Source: Streptomyces spiroverticillatus
Lineage (GTDB): Bacteria; Actinomycetota; Actinomycetes; Streptomycetales; Streptomycetaceae
NCBI GenBank assembly: GCA_014650415.1
Contig: BMUX01000022.1
Location: forward strand, 283-64,282
Length of the DNA stretch: 64,000 nucleotides
Reading direction: 5' to 3'
The notes under the pieces were generated by a model. The model saw only the letters and a program-made list of their open reading frames with translations, did no database searches and was not told where the DNA came from. Position 1 is the stretch's first letter. The number at the start of each line of letters is the position of its first letter. Shown one piece after another: positions 55,454 to 64,000 of this stretch. The position numbers and the translations under genes were made by a program.

Positions 55454-56371
55454 ATGTCACCCCGGCTCGACGAGACGCGTACCCACCTCAACCAGGACGA
55501 CGCCGCGTCGACACCCCCGCCAGCCGCCCCGGCGCCCGCCCCGGCAAGCACAGAGCGGCCCGACAGCCTTTCCGACCTTCCCGAGATCCCCCCGTACGAC
55601 GAGGTGGGGCCGCTGGACGCCAGGGCCCTGTCGAAGACGCTCTTCGAGCGTCTCGAATCCCTCGAAGAGGGAACCCACGAGCACGCCTACGTCCGCAACA
55701 CCCTGGTCGAGCTGAACCTGGCCCTGGTCAAGTTCGCCGCCTCCCGGTTCCGCACCCGCAGCGAACCGATGGAGGACATCATCCAGGTCGGCACGATCGG
55801 TCTGATCAAGGCCATCGACCGCTTCGAGCTCAGCCGCGGCGTGGAATTCCCCACCTTCGCGATGCCGACGATCATCGGCGAGATCAAGCGCTTCTTCCGC
55901 GACACCTCCTGGTCGGTGCGGGTCCCCCGCCGCCTGCAGGAGCTGCGCCTGGACCTCGCCAAGGCGGGCGACGAGCTGGCCCAGCAGCTGGACCGCTCCC
56001 CCACCGTGGCAGAGCTGGCCGAGCGCCTGGACATCACCAAGGAAGAGGTCGTCGAGGGCATGGCCGCGAGCAACGCCTACACGGCGAGCTCGCTGGACGC
56101 CCAGCCCGAGGAGGACGACTCCGAGGGCGCGCTGGCCGACCGGATCGGCTACGAGGACCACGGTCTGGAGGGAATCGAGTACATCGAGTCCCTGAAGCCG
56201 CTGATCGCCTCCCTGCCGACCCGCGACCGCCAGATCCTCTCCCTGCGCTTCGTCGCCAACATGACGCAGTCCGAGATCGGCGACGAGCTGGGCATCTCCC
56301 AGATGCACGTCTCGCGCCTGCTCTCGCGCACGCTGGTCAAGCTGCGCAAGGGCCTGACCGTCGTCGAGTAA
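55454..56371 (+). CDS. sigI: SigB/SigF-subfamily RNA polymerase sigma factor (SigI-like)
   Basis: A 305-residue sigma factor with a Pro/Ala-rich N-terminus of about 60 residues. Region 2 has DIIQVGTIGLIKAIDRFELSRGVEFPTFAMPTIIGEIKR and the SWSVRVPRRLQE region 3 start; region 4 has LRFVANMTQSEIGDELGISQMHVSRLLSR. The ATG at 55454 is selected by GGAGGAG; ATGs at 55430 and 55442 are in frame but lack a site. Neighbouring anti-sigma and STAS genes support control by partner switching, probably linked to stress or development. Confidence 0.92.
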   Translation: MSPRLDETRTHLNQDDAASTPPPAAPAPAPASTERPDSLSDLPEIPPYDEVGPLDARALSKTLFERLESLEEGTHEHAYVRNTLVELNLALVKFAASRFRTRSEPMEDIIQVGTIGLIKAIDRFELSRGVEFPTFAMPTIIGEIKRFFRDTSWSVRVPRRLQELRLDLAKAGDELAQQLDRSPTVAELAERLDITKEEVVEGMAASNAYTASSLDAQPEEDDSEGALADRIGYEDHGLEGIEYIESLKPLIASLPTRDRQILSLRFVANMTQSEIGDELGISQMHVSRLLSRTLVKLRKGLTVVE

Positions 56372-56388
56372 CACCTGCTGTTCCCTTG

Positions 56389-56431
56389 AACGTTGGGCTG
56401 CCCCAGGCCGTATCCGGGGCAGTCCAACGTT
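56389..56431 (+). terminator. Intrinsic terminator after the sigma factor gene
   Basis: A 16-bp stem (56389-56404 with 56416-56431), with one G-U pair, encloses an 11-base loop; CTTTTGTG follows. It is a classical terminator between the sigma gene and convergent hutI. Confidence 0.93.
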
Positions 56432-56471
56432 CTTTTGTGCAGGGTGTTGCGATGAGCGCCTACCCAGGACC

Positions 56472-57641
56472 TCACACGGCAAGCGCACCGTTTCGCCAGA
56501 CGGCAAGGACGAGCGGCACTCCGGGCCGGTACGCGAGGTGTACGTGGCTGGGGGCGTCCAGCAGCGCGAGATCGGCCCGCGCTCCGACGGTGATCCGCCC
56601 GATGTCGGTCCGGCGCAGGGCCCGCGCACCGCCCGCCGTCGCCGCCCACAGGGCCTCGTCCGGGGTCATCCCCATGTCCCGCACCGCGAGCGCGATGCAG
56701 AACGGCATGGACGACGTGAACGACGACCCCGGATTGCAGTCCGTCGACAACGCCACGGTCGCCCCCGCGTCGAGCAGCCGCCGGGCGTCGGGCCACTGGG
56801 CCCGGGTCGAGAACTCGGCCCCCGGCAGCAGGGTCGCGACGGTGTCCCCGCTCGCCAGCGCGTCCACGTCCGCGTCCGTGAGGTGCGTGCAGTGGTCGGC
56901 GCTGGCCGCCCCCAGCTCCACGCCCAGCTGCACACCGGGCCCGTACGACAGCTGATTGGCGTGGATCCGCGGGATCAGCCCCTTCGCCTTCCCGGCGGTC
57001 AGGATCGCCCGCGCCTGGTCCCCGTCAAAGGCCCCCTTCTCACAGAACACGTCGATCCACCGGGCGTACGGCGCGCACGCCTCCAGCATGTCCCCGGTGA
57101 CGAGGTCGACGTACGCGGCCGGATCCTCGGCATAGTCGGGGCTCACGATGTGCGCGCCGAGGTAGGTGACCTCCGACGTCTGCTCGCTCGCGATGCGCAG
57201 GGCGCGGGCCTCGTCCTCGACGGTGAGCCCGTACCCGGACTTGGTTTCGAACGTGGTCGTGCCCTGGCGGAGGGCCTCGTGCAGGTGCTTGGCCAGATTG
57301 GCCGCCAGCTCCTCGTCGCTCGCGGCGCGGGTCGCGGCGACCGTCGTCCTGATCCCGCCCGCCTTGTACGGCTGGCCGGACATGCGGGCGTTGAACTCCT
57401 GCGTCCGGTCCCCGGCGAAGACCAGGTGCGAGTGCGAGTCCACGAAGCCGGGGATCACGGCCTGCCCCTGGGCGTCGTACGCGCTGTCGGCCTGCGGTGC
57501 CTTGCTGCTCGGCCCGACCCAGGCGATGCGCTCGCCCTCGACGAGGACGGCGGCGTCCTCGACGAGCCCGAGGGGGCCGGTGCCGAGGGCGGGGTCGTTG
57601 GTGACGAGGGAGCGGATGCTGTGGATGAGGGTGGAGGGCAT
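56472..57641 (-). CDS. hutI: Imidazolonepropionase
   Basis: A 389-residue amidohydrolase opening the imidazolone ring to N-formimino-L-glutamate, the third step of histidine use. Metal-binding His lie in [14 protein letters not shown]; the Arg/Tyr region is [44 protein letters not shown] and [10 protein letters not shown] follow. The ATG at 57641 with AAGGAAC gives the typical start. It is the last gene of the hut operon, 50 bp after hutF. Confidence 0.96.
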   Translation of the reverse strand: MPSTLIHSIRSLVTNDPALGTGPLGLVEDAAVLVEGERIAWVGPSSKAPQADSAYDAQGQAVIPGFVDSHSHLVFAGDRTQEFNARMSGQPYKAGGIRTTVAATRAASDEELAANLAKHLHEALRQGTTTFETKSGYGLTVEDEARALRIASEQTSEVTYLGAHIVSPDYAEDPAAYVDLVTGDMLEACAPYARWIDVFCEKGAFDGDQARAILTAGKAKGLIPRIHANQLSYGPGVQLGVELGAASADHCTHLTDADVDALASGDTVATLLPGAEFSTRAQWPDARRLLDAGATVALSTDCNPGSSFTSSMPFCIALAVRDMGMTPDEALWAATAGGARALRRTDIGRITVGARADLALLDAPSHVHLAYRPGVPLVLAVWRNGALAV

Positions 57642-57691
57642 GTTCCTTGTCCGGGGTCGGGGTGGGGGGTGGGAAGCTCCGTGCTCCGCCC

Positions 57692-59032
57692 CTACCCGTG
57701 CAGGGCTGCGATGGAGGCGGACAGGGCGTGCGCGGTGTCCGGCACGGACGCATGGGTCCCGTCGCGGACCACGTGGCGGCCGCCGACGACCGTGTGGCGG
57801 ACGTCCGCGCCCGTGGCGGCGAAGACGGCGGTCTCGGCGCCCAGTATCGGGACCGGGCCCGCCGTGCGGACCGTGTCCAGGGCGATGGTGGTGAAGTCGG
57901 CGAGCGCACCGGGCTCGATGACGCCCGCGCCGGCCCAGCCGAGGGCCGCGTGGCCGTCGGCGGAGGCGGCACGCAGCAGGGCCGCCGCGGTCCAGTGGCC
58001 CCGGGTGCGGGTCCGCAGGCGCTCGTTCAGCTCCATGGCCCGCGCCTCCTCGAAGAGGTCGATCACGGCGTGGCTGTCGCTGCCGAGGGAGAGCGGGGAG
58101 CCCGCCCGCTGGAGGGCGACGGCCGGGCCGATGCCGTCGGCGAGGTCGCGTTCGGTGGTGGGGCACATGCAGGTGCCCGTGCCGGAGGTGCCGAGGAGTT
58201 TGATGTCGGCGTCGGTGAGGTGGGTGTTGTGGACGCCGGTGGTTCCGGGGCCCAGCACACCGTGGTCCGCGAGGAGTTGGGTGGGGGTGCAGCCGTGGGC
58301 CGCCTGGCAGGCGTCGTTCTCCGCCGTCTGCTCGGAGAGGTGGACGTGCAGCGGTGCGCCCCGGTCCTGCGCCCACCGGGCGACGGTCGCCAGCTCGGCG
58401 GCGGGTACGGCCCGTACGGAATGAATGGCCGCCCCGTGCCGCACGAGAGCGGAGTCGGCGAGGCCGGACACCCGCTCGGCCCACCGCTGGGCCGTCCCGT
58501 CCGAGAAGCGGAGCTGGTGGGAGTTGGGCGGTGCGCCGAAGCCGGAGGACAGGTACGCGGTGTCCAGCAGCGTCAGCCGGATGCCCGCGTCCTCGGCCGC
58601 CGCGATCAGCGCCGCCCCCATCGCGTTGGGGTCGGCGTACGGGGTGCCGCCCGGCGCGTGGTGCACGTAGTGGAACTCGCCCACCGAGGTGATCCCGGCG
58701 AGGGCCATCTCCGCGTACACGGCCCGCGCGAGCGCGTAGTACGAGTCGGGGGTGAGCCGGGACGCGACGCCGTACATGACCTCGCGCCAGGTCCAGAAGG
58801 TCCCGGAGCCGACCTGGACGGCCCCGCGCAGGGCCCGGTGGAAGGCGTGCGAGTGGGCGTTGGAGAGGCCGGGGAGGGTGAGCCCGCGCAGGGCGAGAGC
58901 CCCTGCCTCCGGGGTGTCGACCCCCTTGCGCACGGCGGTGATCCGCCCGTCGGACACGTCCACGGCCACCCCCGGCTCGACGTACGTGTCGAGCCAGGCG
59001 TGTTCCATCCAGTAAGTCGTGGTGCTCGTCAT
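57692..59032 (-). CDS. hutF: Formimidoylglutamate deiminase
   Basis: A 446-residue amidohydrolase that deiminates N-formimino-L-glutamate to N-formyl-L-glutamate plus ammonia. The metal site is [27 protein letters not shown] and [11 protein letters not shown] (His), and [15 protein letters not shown] (Asp) complete the active site. It overlaps the upstream stop by ATGA. This fits the deiminase branch of the pathway, for which a formylglutamate hydrolase is then needed. Confidence 0.93.
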   Translation of the reverse strand: MTSTTTYWMEHAWLDTYVEPGVAVDVSDGRITAVRKGVDTPEAGALALRGLTLPGLSNAHSHAFHRALRGAVQVGSGTFWTWREVMYGVASRLTPDSYYALARAVYAEMALAGITSVGEFHYVHHAPGGTPYADPNAMGAALIAAAEDAGIRLTLLDTAYLSSGFGAPPNSHQLRFSDGTAQRWAERVSGLADSALVRHGAAIHSVRAVPAAELATVARWAQDRGAPLHVHLSEQTAENDACQAAHGCTPTQLLADHGVLGPGTTGVHNTHLTDADIKLLGTSGTGTCMCPTTERDLADGIGPAVALQRAGSPLSLGSDSHAVIDLFEEARAMELNERLRTRTRGHWTAAALLRAASADGHAALGWAGAGVIEPGALADFTTIALDTVRTAGPVPILGAETAVFAATGADVRHTVVGGRHVVRDGTHASVPDTAHALSASIAALHG

Positions 59033-60240
59033 GCGCAGGCGAGACCTTCCGTGACGTCGGCGAGCGCGCGGACTCCGGCGACGCAGTCGTCCTCGGCTGC
59101 GTACTCCGCCGGGGAGTGCGAGACGCCGGTGGGGTTGCGTACGAACAGCATGGCGGTCGGCACGGACGCGGAGAGGATTCCGGCGTCGTGTCCGGCGCCC
59201 GTACCCAGTACGGGAATCCCGCCGCCGAGCAGCCGCCCGAGCTCGTCGCGCAGCGCGTGCTCGAACTCCACGACGGGCGTGAAGGACTCCCGTACGACCT
59301 TCAGGTCGATCCCGGCACGGTTCGCCGCCTCGTGGGCGGCGGCCTCGATGCCCTCGATGACCTTGTCCAGGGTGTCCTGGTCGGCGGCGCGCGAGTCGAG
59401 CCAGCCCCGTACCAGCGACGGGATGGCGTTGACGCCGTTCGGCTCGACGGAGATCTTGCCGAAGGTGGCGAGCGCGCCGGTGAGCTGCGCCTGCTCGCGG
59501 GCGGCGAGGACGGTCTCGGCGTACGTGAGCATGGGGTCGCGCCGGTCGACCAGGCGGGTCGTGCCGGCGTGGTTGGCCTCGCCGTGGAAGTCGTACCGCC
59601 AGCGGCCGTGCGGCCAGATCGCGGAGGCGATGCCGACGGCGTCGCCGGACAGGTCCAGCGCGCGCCCCTGCTCGACGTGGAGTTCGACGAACGCGCCGAT
59701 GCGGGCGAGGCGTTCGGGGTCGGGGCCGATGGCGGAGGGGTCGTACCCGGCCGCCTCCATGGCCTGCGGCAGTGAGATCCCGTCGCCGTCGCGGAGCTCG
59801 TACGCCTTCTCGGGCGTGAGCTGTCCGGCCGCGAGCCGGGACCCGACACACGCGAGCCCGAAGCGGGCCCCCTCCTCGTCACCGAAGTTGGTGATGGCGA
59901 CCGGCTTGGTGAACTCCGCTCCCCTGCGGCGGAGTTCGTCGAGCGCGGCGAAGGAGGAGACGACACCGAGGGGGCCGTCGAAGGCACCGCCGTCGGGCAC
60001 GGAGTCCAGGTGCGAGCCGATGACGACGGCGTCGCCCGCTTCCGCGTCCCCGTGCCAGGCCCACTGGTTGCCGTTGCGGTCGAGCTCGTACGTCAGTCCG
60101 CGCGACTCGGCCTGCGCCTGGAACCAGGCCCGGCAGTCGGCGTCGGCGGCGGTCCAGGCGTAACGCCGGTATCCGCCGGAGGCGGAGCTGCGGCCGATCG
60201 GCAGCAGCTCCGCCCACAGCTCGTGGAACGAGGAGGTCAC
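59029..60240 (-). CDS. M20 amidohydrolase in the hut operon (allantoate amidohydrolase/N-carbamoylase-like)
   Basis: A 403-residue zinc M20-family hydrolase of the AllC/N-carbamoyl-amino-acid hydrolase type. Visible are [19 protein letters not shown] (His and Asp ligands), [11 protein letters not shown] (Glu), [10 protein letters not shown] (His) and AGHDAGI. GTG start overlaps the hutU stop (GTGA), and its own end overlaps hutF (ATGA). Since no HutG is seen and HutF makes N-formylglutamate, the likely role is removing the formyl group to give glutamate (inference). Allantoate or carbamoyl substrates are the alternative. Confidence 0.88.
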   Translation of the reverse strand: MTSSFHELWAELLPIGRSSASGGYRRYAWTAADADCRAWFQAQAESRGLTYELDRNGNQWAWHGDAEAGDAVVIGSHLDSVPDGGAFDGPLGVVSSFAALDELRRRGAEFTKPVAITNFGDEEGARFGLACVGSRLAAGQLTPEKAYELRDGDGISLPQAMEAAGYDPSAIGPDPERLARIGAFVELHVEQGRALDLSGDAVGIASAIWPHGRWRYDFHGEANHAGTTRLVDRRDPMLTYAETVLAAREQAQLTGALATFGKISVEPNGVNAIPSLVRGWLDSRAADQDTLDKVIEGIEAAAHEAANRAGIDLKVVRESFTPVVEFEHALRDELGRLLGGGIPVLGTGAGHDAGILSASVPTAMLFVRNPTGVSHSPAEYAAEDDCVAGVRALADVTEGLACA

Positions 60241-61901
60241 GCGTCCCCGCCCTCGCGCATCGGCACGCGGACGCCCTGGGCGTGGGCGGTCCGCTCGGCG
60301 ATGTCGTACCCGGCGTCGACGTGCCGGATGACACCCATGCCGGGGTCGTTGGTCAGCACGCGGCGGATCTTCTCGCCCGCGAGCTTGGTGCCGTCGGCCA
60401 CCGACACCTGACCGGCGTGGATGGACCGGCCCATGCCGACGCCGCCACCGTGGTGGATGGACACCCAGGAGGCACCCGAGGCGACATTCACCATGGCGTT
60501 GAGCAGCGGCCAGTCCGCGATGGCGTCGGAGCCGTCGAGCATGCCCTCGGTCTCGCGGTACGGGGAGGCGACGGAGCCGGTGTCGAGGTGGTCGCGCCCG
60601 ATGGCGAGCGGGGCGGCGAGGGTGCCGTCGGCGACCATGTTGTTGAAGAGCTCACCGGCCTTGTCGCGCTCGCCCTGGCCGAGCCAGCAGATGCGGGCGG
60701 GCAGGCCCTGGAAGTGGACGCGCTCACCGGCCATCTTGATCCAGCGGTGCAGGGACTCGTTCTCGGGGAAGAGCTTGAGCAGCTCGCGGTCCGTCTTGTG
60801 GATGTCGGACGCCTCGCCGGAGAGGGCGGCCCAGCGGAACGGGCCCTTGCCCTCGCAGAAGAGCGGGCGGATGTACGCGGGGACGAAGCCGGGGAAGTCG
60901 AACGCCCGGGAGTAGCCCGCGAGTTGGGCCTCGCCGCGGATCGAGTTGCCGTAGTCGAAGACCTCCGCGCCGGCGTCCATGAAGCCGACCATCGCCTCGA
61001 CGTGCTGGGCCATGGACTCGCGGGCGCGGGTGGTGAAGCCCGCCGGGTCCTTGGCGGCGGCGTCCGCCATGTCGTCGAAGTCGATGCCGATGGGGAGGTA
61101 GGCGAGCGGGTCGTGCGCGGAGGTCTGGTCGGTGACGATGTCGATGGGCGCACCCTCGGCGAGCATGCGCGGCAGCAGCTCCGCGGCGTTGCCGAGCAGA
61201 CCGATCGACAGCGGACGGCGGGCGTCGCGCGCCTCGACGGCGAGCTGGAGGGCGTGCTCCAGCGAGTCGGCCTTCACGTCCAGGTACTTGTGCTCGATGC
61301 GGCGCTCGATGGCGCGCGGGTCGACGTCGATACAGATGGCGACGCCGTCGTTCATCGTCACGGCGAGCGGCTGGGCGCCGCCCATGCCGCCGAGGCCGGC
61401 GGTGAGGGTGATGGTCCCGGCGAGGGTGCCGTTGAACCGCTTCGCGGCGACGGCGGCGAAGGTCTCGTACGTCCCCTGAAGGATCCCCTGCGTACCGATG
61501 TAGATCCACGACCCGGCGGTCATCTGCCCGTACATGGTGAGCCCGAGGGCCTCCAGGCGCCGGAACTCCTCCCAGTTCGCCCAGTCCCCCACCAGGTTGG
61601 AGTTGGCGATCAGAACGCGCGGGGCCCACTCGTGCGTCTGCATGACACCGACCGGACGCCCGGACTGGACGAGCATCGTCTCGTCCTGCTTGAGCGTCTT
61701 GAGCGTGCGGACCATGGCGTCGAACGACCGCCAGTCACGGGCGGCCTTCCCCGTCCCGCCGTAGACGACCAGCTTGTCGGGGTGCTCGGCGACCTCGGGG
61801 TCGAGGTTGTTCTGGAGCATGCGCAGGGCGGCCTCCTGCTGCCATCCCAGGGCGCTGAGCTCCGTACCGCGGGGGGCTCGTACGGGTCGGGGTCCTGACA
61901 T
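60237..61901 (-). CDS. hutU: Urocanate hydratase
   Basis: A 554-residue NAD-dependent enzyme converting urocanate to 4-imidazolone-5-propionate. Recognised motifs are [55 protein letters not shown] and [16 protein letters not shown], which is close to the urocanase signature. The ATG at 61901 follows AGGAGG. It is the first gene of the hut operon, which continues with the M20 gene, hutF and hutI. The start is downstream of a promoter/dyad at 61965-62000. Confidence 0.97.
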   Translation of the reverse strand: MSGPRPVRAPRGTELSALGWQQEAALRMLQNNLDPEVAEHPDKLVVYGGTGKAARDWRSFDAMVRTLKTLKQDETMLVQSGRPVGVMQTHEWAPRVLIANSNLVGDWANWEEFRRLEALGLTMYGQMTAGSWIYIGTQGILQGTYETFAAVAAKRFNGTLAGTITLTAGLGGMGGAQPLAVTMNDGVAICIDVDPRAIERRIEHKYLDVKADSLEHALQLAVEARDARRPLSIGLLGNAAELLPRMLAEGAPIDIVTDQTSAHDPLAYLPIGIDFDDMADAAAKDPAGFTTRARESMAQHVEAMVGFMDAGAEVFDYGNSIRGEAQLAGYSRAFDFPGFVPAYIRPLFCEGKGPFRWAALSGEASDIHKTDRELLKLFPENESLHRWIKMAGERVHFQGLPARICWLGQGERDKAGELFNNMVADGTLAAPLAIGRDHLDTGSVASPYRETEGMLDGSDAIADWPLLNAMVNVASGASWVSIHHGGGVGMGRSIHAGQVSVADGTKLAGEKIRRVLTNDPGMGVIRHVDAGYDIAERTAHAQGVRVPMREGGDA

Positions 61902-61917
61902 GGGTGCCTCCTGGTCG

Positions 61918-61947
61918 CGACGCATGACGACGCATGGCGACGCACGA
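61918..61947 (-). repeat. Three tandem 10-bp repeats in the hut leader
   Basis: CGACGCATGA, CGACGCATGG and CGACGCACGA are arranged head to tail just upstream of the hutU ribosome-binding site, inside the 5' leader predicted for the operon. Confidence 0.85.
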
Positions 61948-61964
61948 GGTCGCCATGATGTTGT

Positions 61965-62000
61965 TATTCACATCCTGATCTCTTGAATAGAACTAGTCAA
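61965..62000 (-). promoter_or_regulatory. Candidate hut promoter with overlapping dyad
   Basis: On the minus strand TTGACT (62000-61995) and CAGGAT (61977-61972) are spaced by 17 bp. A dyad TATTCA-N13-TGAATA (arms 61965-61970 and 61984-61989) overlaps the spacer and the -10/start site, a good position for a repressor. The leader would be about 60-65 nt. Confidence 0.55.
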
Positions 62001-62047
62001 CACCTCCGTTCCGATGAGTTCCGGGCCGCCGCGGGGTCTTCTCTCCC

Positions 62048-62626
62048 ATGACGGACACGAAGCACACCCCTGCCCGAGAGCCCGTACGCACCGAGCTGTG
62101 CACCGACTTCAGCGAGGCGGAGGCGGTGGCGGCGCCCTGGTCGCGGGCCGTGGAGATCCTCCGGTCGGCGGAACTCTTCTGGATCTCGACGGTACGGAGC
62201 GACGGCCGCCCGCACGTGACACCGCTCCCCGCCGTGTGGCGGGACGACCGCCTGCACTTCTGCACGGGCCCGGGAGAACAGAAGGCGGTGAACCTCGGCC
62301 GCAACCCGCACCTGGTCCTCACCACCGGCTCCAACCGCTGGAACGAGGGCTTCGACCTGGTGGTGGAGGGCGAGGCCCGCCGCATCACGGACGACGACCG
62401 GCTGAAGGTCCTGGCGGGGGCGTGGCTGGAGAAGTACGGCAGCGAGTGGGACTTCGAGGTCGCGGACGGCCACTTCGGCCACGGCCCGGGCAAGGCGGTG
62501 GTCTTCGAGGTGGCCCCGGTGAAGGTGCTGGGCTTCGGCAAGGGGTCGCCTTTCAGCCAGACGCGGTGGACGTTCGGCGTACCAGATGTACATCCCGCAC
62601 ACTCGGTACACTTGGTGCATGAGTGA
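62048..62626 (+). CDS. Pyridoxamine 5'-phosphate oxidase-fold protein
   Basis: A 192-residue split-barrel protein of the PPOX family. Motifs are LFWISTVRSDGRPHVTPLPAVWRDDRLHF and EQKAVNLGRNPHLVLTTG; F420- or flavin-binding is expected for actinobacterial members, and the genome has F420 genes at 19.8-22.1 kb. Substrate unknown. The TGA overlaps the next start by 8 bp, and its last codons carry the putative antitoxin operator. It is divergent from hutU. Confidence 0.85.
   Translation: MTDTKHTPAREPVRTELCTDFSEAEAVAAPWSRAVEILRSAELFWISTVRSDGRPHVTPLPAVWRDDRLHFCTGPGEQKAVNLGRNPHLVLTTGSNRWNEGFDLVVEGEARRITDDDRLKVLAGAWLEKYGSEWDFEVADGHFGHGPGKAVVFEVAPVKVLGFGKGSPFSQTRWTFGVPDVHPAHSVHLVHE
62587..62610 (+). 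promoter_or_regulatory. Candidate YefM-type operator TGTACA/GGTACA
   Basis: TGTACA (62587-62592) and GGTACA (62605-62610) lie 18 bp apart, 9 bp before the antitoxin ATG. The E. coli yefM-yoeB operator is known to contain paired TGTACA hexamers; here the second copy has one mismatch and the spacing is wider. Confidence 0.4.
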
Positions 62627-62900
62627 ACCCGTAGTCGAGTCCATGGCCGAAGTCCGCAAACACCTCGCCGACGCCATAGACCGCGCTCGCCGCGAAGACA
62701 CCCCCACGGTCATCACGCGGCGCGGCAAGGAGGAGGCCGTACTGGTAGACATCGACGAGTACCGGCGGCTGCGACGCATCGAGGAGCAGGCCGAGGAGGA
62801 CTGGCTGAATCAGCTCGCCGATGCGGCCGAGGCGGAGGGTACGGAGGGGTCCGTCTCCCTGGAGGAGATGGCCGCGGAGATCCGGGCGCGGCGGGACTGA
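62619..62900 (+). CDS. Phd/YefM-family antitoxin
   Basis: A 93-residue antitoxin. The N-terminal half has ESMAEVRKHLADAIDRAR, TPTVITRRGKEEAVLVDIDEYRRL, the Phd/YefM DNA-binding fold; the acidic C-terminus (EEDWLNQLADAAEAEG) would cover the toxin. It is followed by the toxin gene after 4 bp. The ATG at 62619 overlaps the upstream gene end by 8 bp. Confidence 0.9.
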   Translation: MSEPVVESMAEVRKHLADAIDRARREDTPTVITRRGKEEAVLVDIDEYRRLRRIEEQAEEDWLNQLADAAEAEGTEGSVSLEEMAAEIRARRD

Positions 62901-62904
62901 GGCC

Positions 62905-63183
62905 ATGGGACACGTCACGCGGTTCACCCCGCACGCCCAGCGCGACCTGCTCAAAATCCCCCAGCCCGACGCCCTGCGCGTCCTGCGCCGGCTCGCCGAA
63001 CTCCAGAAGGCCATGGATCAGGGGGACACTTCGGCGTTCGACATCAAGGCTCTTCAGGGCCACTCCGCGCGGTGGCGGCTGCGCATCGGCGACTACCGGG
63101 CCGTCTACACGGTCGAGGACGGCAAGCTCATCCTCTGGGTGCTGACTGTCGCCAACCGCCGCGACGTCTACCGGCAGATGTAG
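62905..63183 (+). CDS. RelE/ParE-family toxin
   Basis: A 92-residue basic protein. It has FTPHAQRDLLKIPQPDAL, KALQGHSARWRLRIGDYRAVYTV and ANRRDVYRQM, the RelE superfamily fold with its conserved Arg and C-terminal aromatic/basic residues. RelE enzymes cut mRNA on the ribosome; ParE members act on gyrase, and sequence alone does not fully decide. It pairs with the upstream Phd/YefM antitoxin. Start ATG at 62905 has GAGG upstream. Confidence 0.9.
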   Translation: MGHVTRFTPHAQRDLLKIPQPDALRVLRRLAELQKAMDQGDTSAFDIKALQGHSARWRLRIGDYRAVYTVEDGKLILWVLTVANRRDVYRQM

Positions 63184-63373
63184 GGGCCCCTCCGGGGAAC
63201 AAACCCCTCCGCAGCACTACGGACGGTGACACACCGGAGCCTCCGCGCACAGGCTAGTCCGGAATCGCCCGCTCCGATGGAATATGCCAGAACTCCCTTC
63301 CAAAGAGCCCCAGTTGGCTAATCTCAGCCACACCACGCAAGCCCGGAGGGGACCCGGGGGAGGGGAGTTCTGC

Positions 63374-63790
63374 GTGTCCGGAATCGACGCATGCCTGGTC
63401 GAAGCGATGGAGTTGCCCGGTGCACGCGGCGCCGCCGTCGTCGACTGGACCAGCGGCCTCGCCCTCGGCACCGCGGGGGAGGCCGCCGGCGGCGACAGCG
63501 AGACCGCCGCCGCCGAATCCGCCGAGCTGGCGCGGATGGCCGCCGAGCACGGCACCTTCGCCCCCGGCCCCGGCCGGCACCGGCGCAACGCGCAGGGGCA
63601 GGACGACAAGGGCCTGCCCGTCGAGGACGTCATCATCACCACCCGCACCGACTACCACCTCCTGCGCTACGTCGAGACCTCCTTCGACAGCAGCGTCTTC
63701 CTCCACCTGTGGCTCGACCGCGACCAGGGCAACCTCGCCCTCGCCCGGCTGCGCCTCGCCGAGCTCGCCGAACGGCTGGTGCTGGGATGA
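63374..63790 (+). CDS. Roadblock/LC7-like protein
   Basis: A 138-residue protein starting at GTG 63374 with GGGGAG upstream. It has the alternating helix and strand pattern of roadblock proteins (MELPGARGAAVVDWTSGLAL and LLRYVETSFDSSVFLHLWLDRDQGNLALARLRL). In streptomycetes such proteins partner small GTPases or regulators. It overlaps the next gene by ATGA, so the two are co-translated. Specific role unknown. Confidence 0.75.
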   Translation: MSGIDACLVEAMELPGARGAAVVDWTSGLALGTAGEAAGGDSETAAAESAELARMAAEHGTFAPGPGRHRRNAQGQDDKGLPVEDVIITTRTDYHLLRYVETSFDSSVFLHLWLDRDQGNLALARLRLAELAERLVLG

Positions 63791-64000
63791 CCACCGCCAC
63801 TCTGGTTCCGCCCCCTCCCCCGCTCTCCCCGATGCTGGCCCGCCTCGCCGACGAGCGCGCCACCGGCGCCCTGCTGCGCGACCACGGCACCCTCTACCTG
63901 GACGACGGCCAGGTGGTGCACGCCGAGAGCCCGGCCGCACCCGGCCTGGAAGTGCTGCTCGACGGGCGGCTGCCGCAGGAGGGCTGGCAGGAGGCGTTCG
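63787..64000 (+). CDS. Transcriptional regulator-like protein, partial at the window end
   Basis: The first 71 codons of a gene cut by the window. LARLADERATGALLRDHGTLYLDDGQVVHAESP resembles the DUF4388 (PATAN-like) beginning seen beside roadblock genes in actinobacteria. The start ATG overlaps the preceding stop. The rest of the protein cannot be judged. Confidence 0.55.
   Translation, partial: MTTATLVPPPPPLSPMLARLADERATGALLRDHGTLYLDDGQVVHAESPAAPGLEVLLDGRLPQEGWQEAF

Overview
The window is from a Streptomyces chromosome. The evidence is very high GC with strong third-position GC, GTG and TTG starts, many ATGA/GTGA start-stop overlaps, a canonical WhiB, an F420 pathway pair (cofD, fbiB) and a sortase substrate with an LAETG signal. 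From family knowledge, the gene order resembles the conserved core-arm region around SCO3020-SCO3080 of S. coelicolor. I have not checked this by search.

Layout. 0-12.5 kb: a divergent SpoIIM-like/RDD membrane pair, then a leftward sugar and one-carbon block (ahcY, a CDF transporter, manA, a SIS-domain protein, a Trm112-like zinc ribbon, manB, DUF3499). 12-24.4 kb: a metallopeptidase, a DUF5719 protein coupled to a giant GT2 membrane protein, whiB, a cysteine dioxygenase, cofD-fbiB, a DNA glycosylase and a mannose-1-phosphate guanylyltransferase-like gene. 24.5-38.5 kb: a cell-wall region with a PGRP amidase, five LytR-CpsA-Psr (LCP) ligases, a thioesterase, a dipeptidase homologue that has lost five of its six metal ligands, and a UDP-glucose dehydrogenase. 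38.7-45.3 kb: an acyl-CoA dehydrogenase, a small integrase remnant (HTH gene plus a tyrosine recombinase broken by one in-frame TGA), an intact dipeptidase, purE-purK and gtrA. 45.3-53.5 kb: a two-component system, a POT peptide transporter and a tightly coupled four-gene surface operon with two sortase substrates. 53.6-56.4 kb: a sigma-factor partner-switching module (prsI/arsI/sigI-like). 56.5-62 kb: a hut operon in which an M20-type amidohydrolase sits in the place of HutG, with a promoter overlapped by a dyad. 62-64 kb: a PPOX-fold protein, a Phd/YefM-RelE-type toxin-antitoxin pair and the start of a roadblock/regulator pair.

How it fits together. Mannose and UDP-sugar activation (manA, manB, manC-like, ugd), GT2 and GtrA membrane glycosylation proteins, and five LCP ligases suggest a chromosomal centre for making and attaching cell-surface glycopolymers. 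The surface operon at 49.3-53.4 kb is the least described module: one secreted domain occurs once in an LPKTG protein and twice in an LAETG protein, and two single-pass membrane proteins lie between them.
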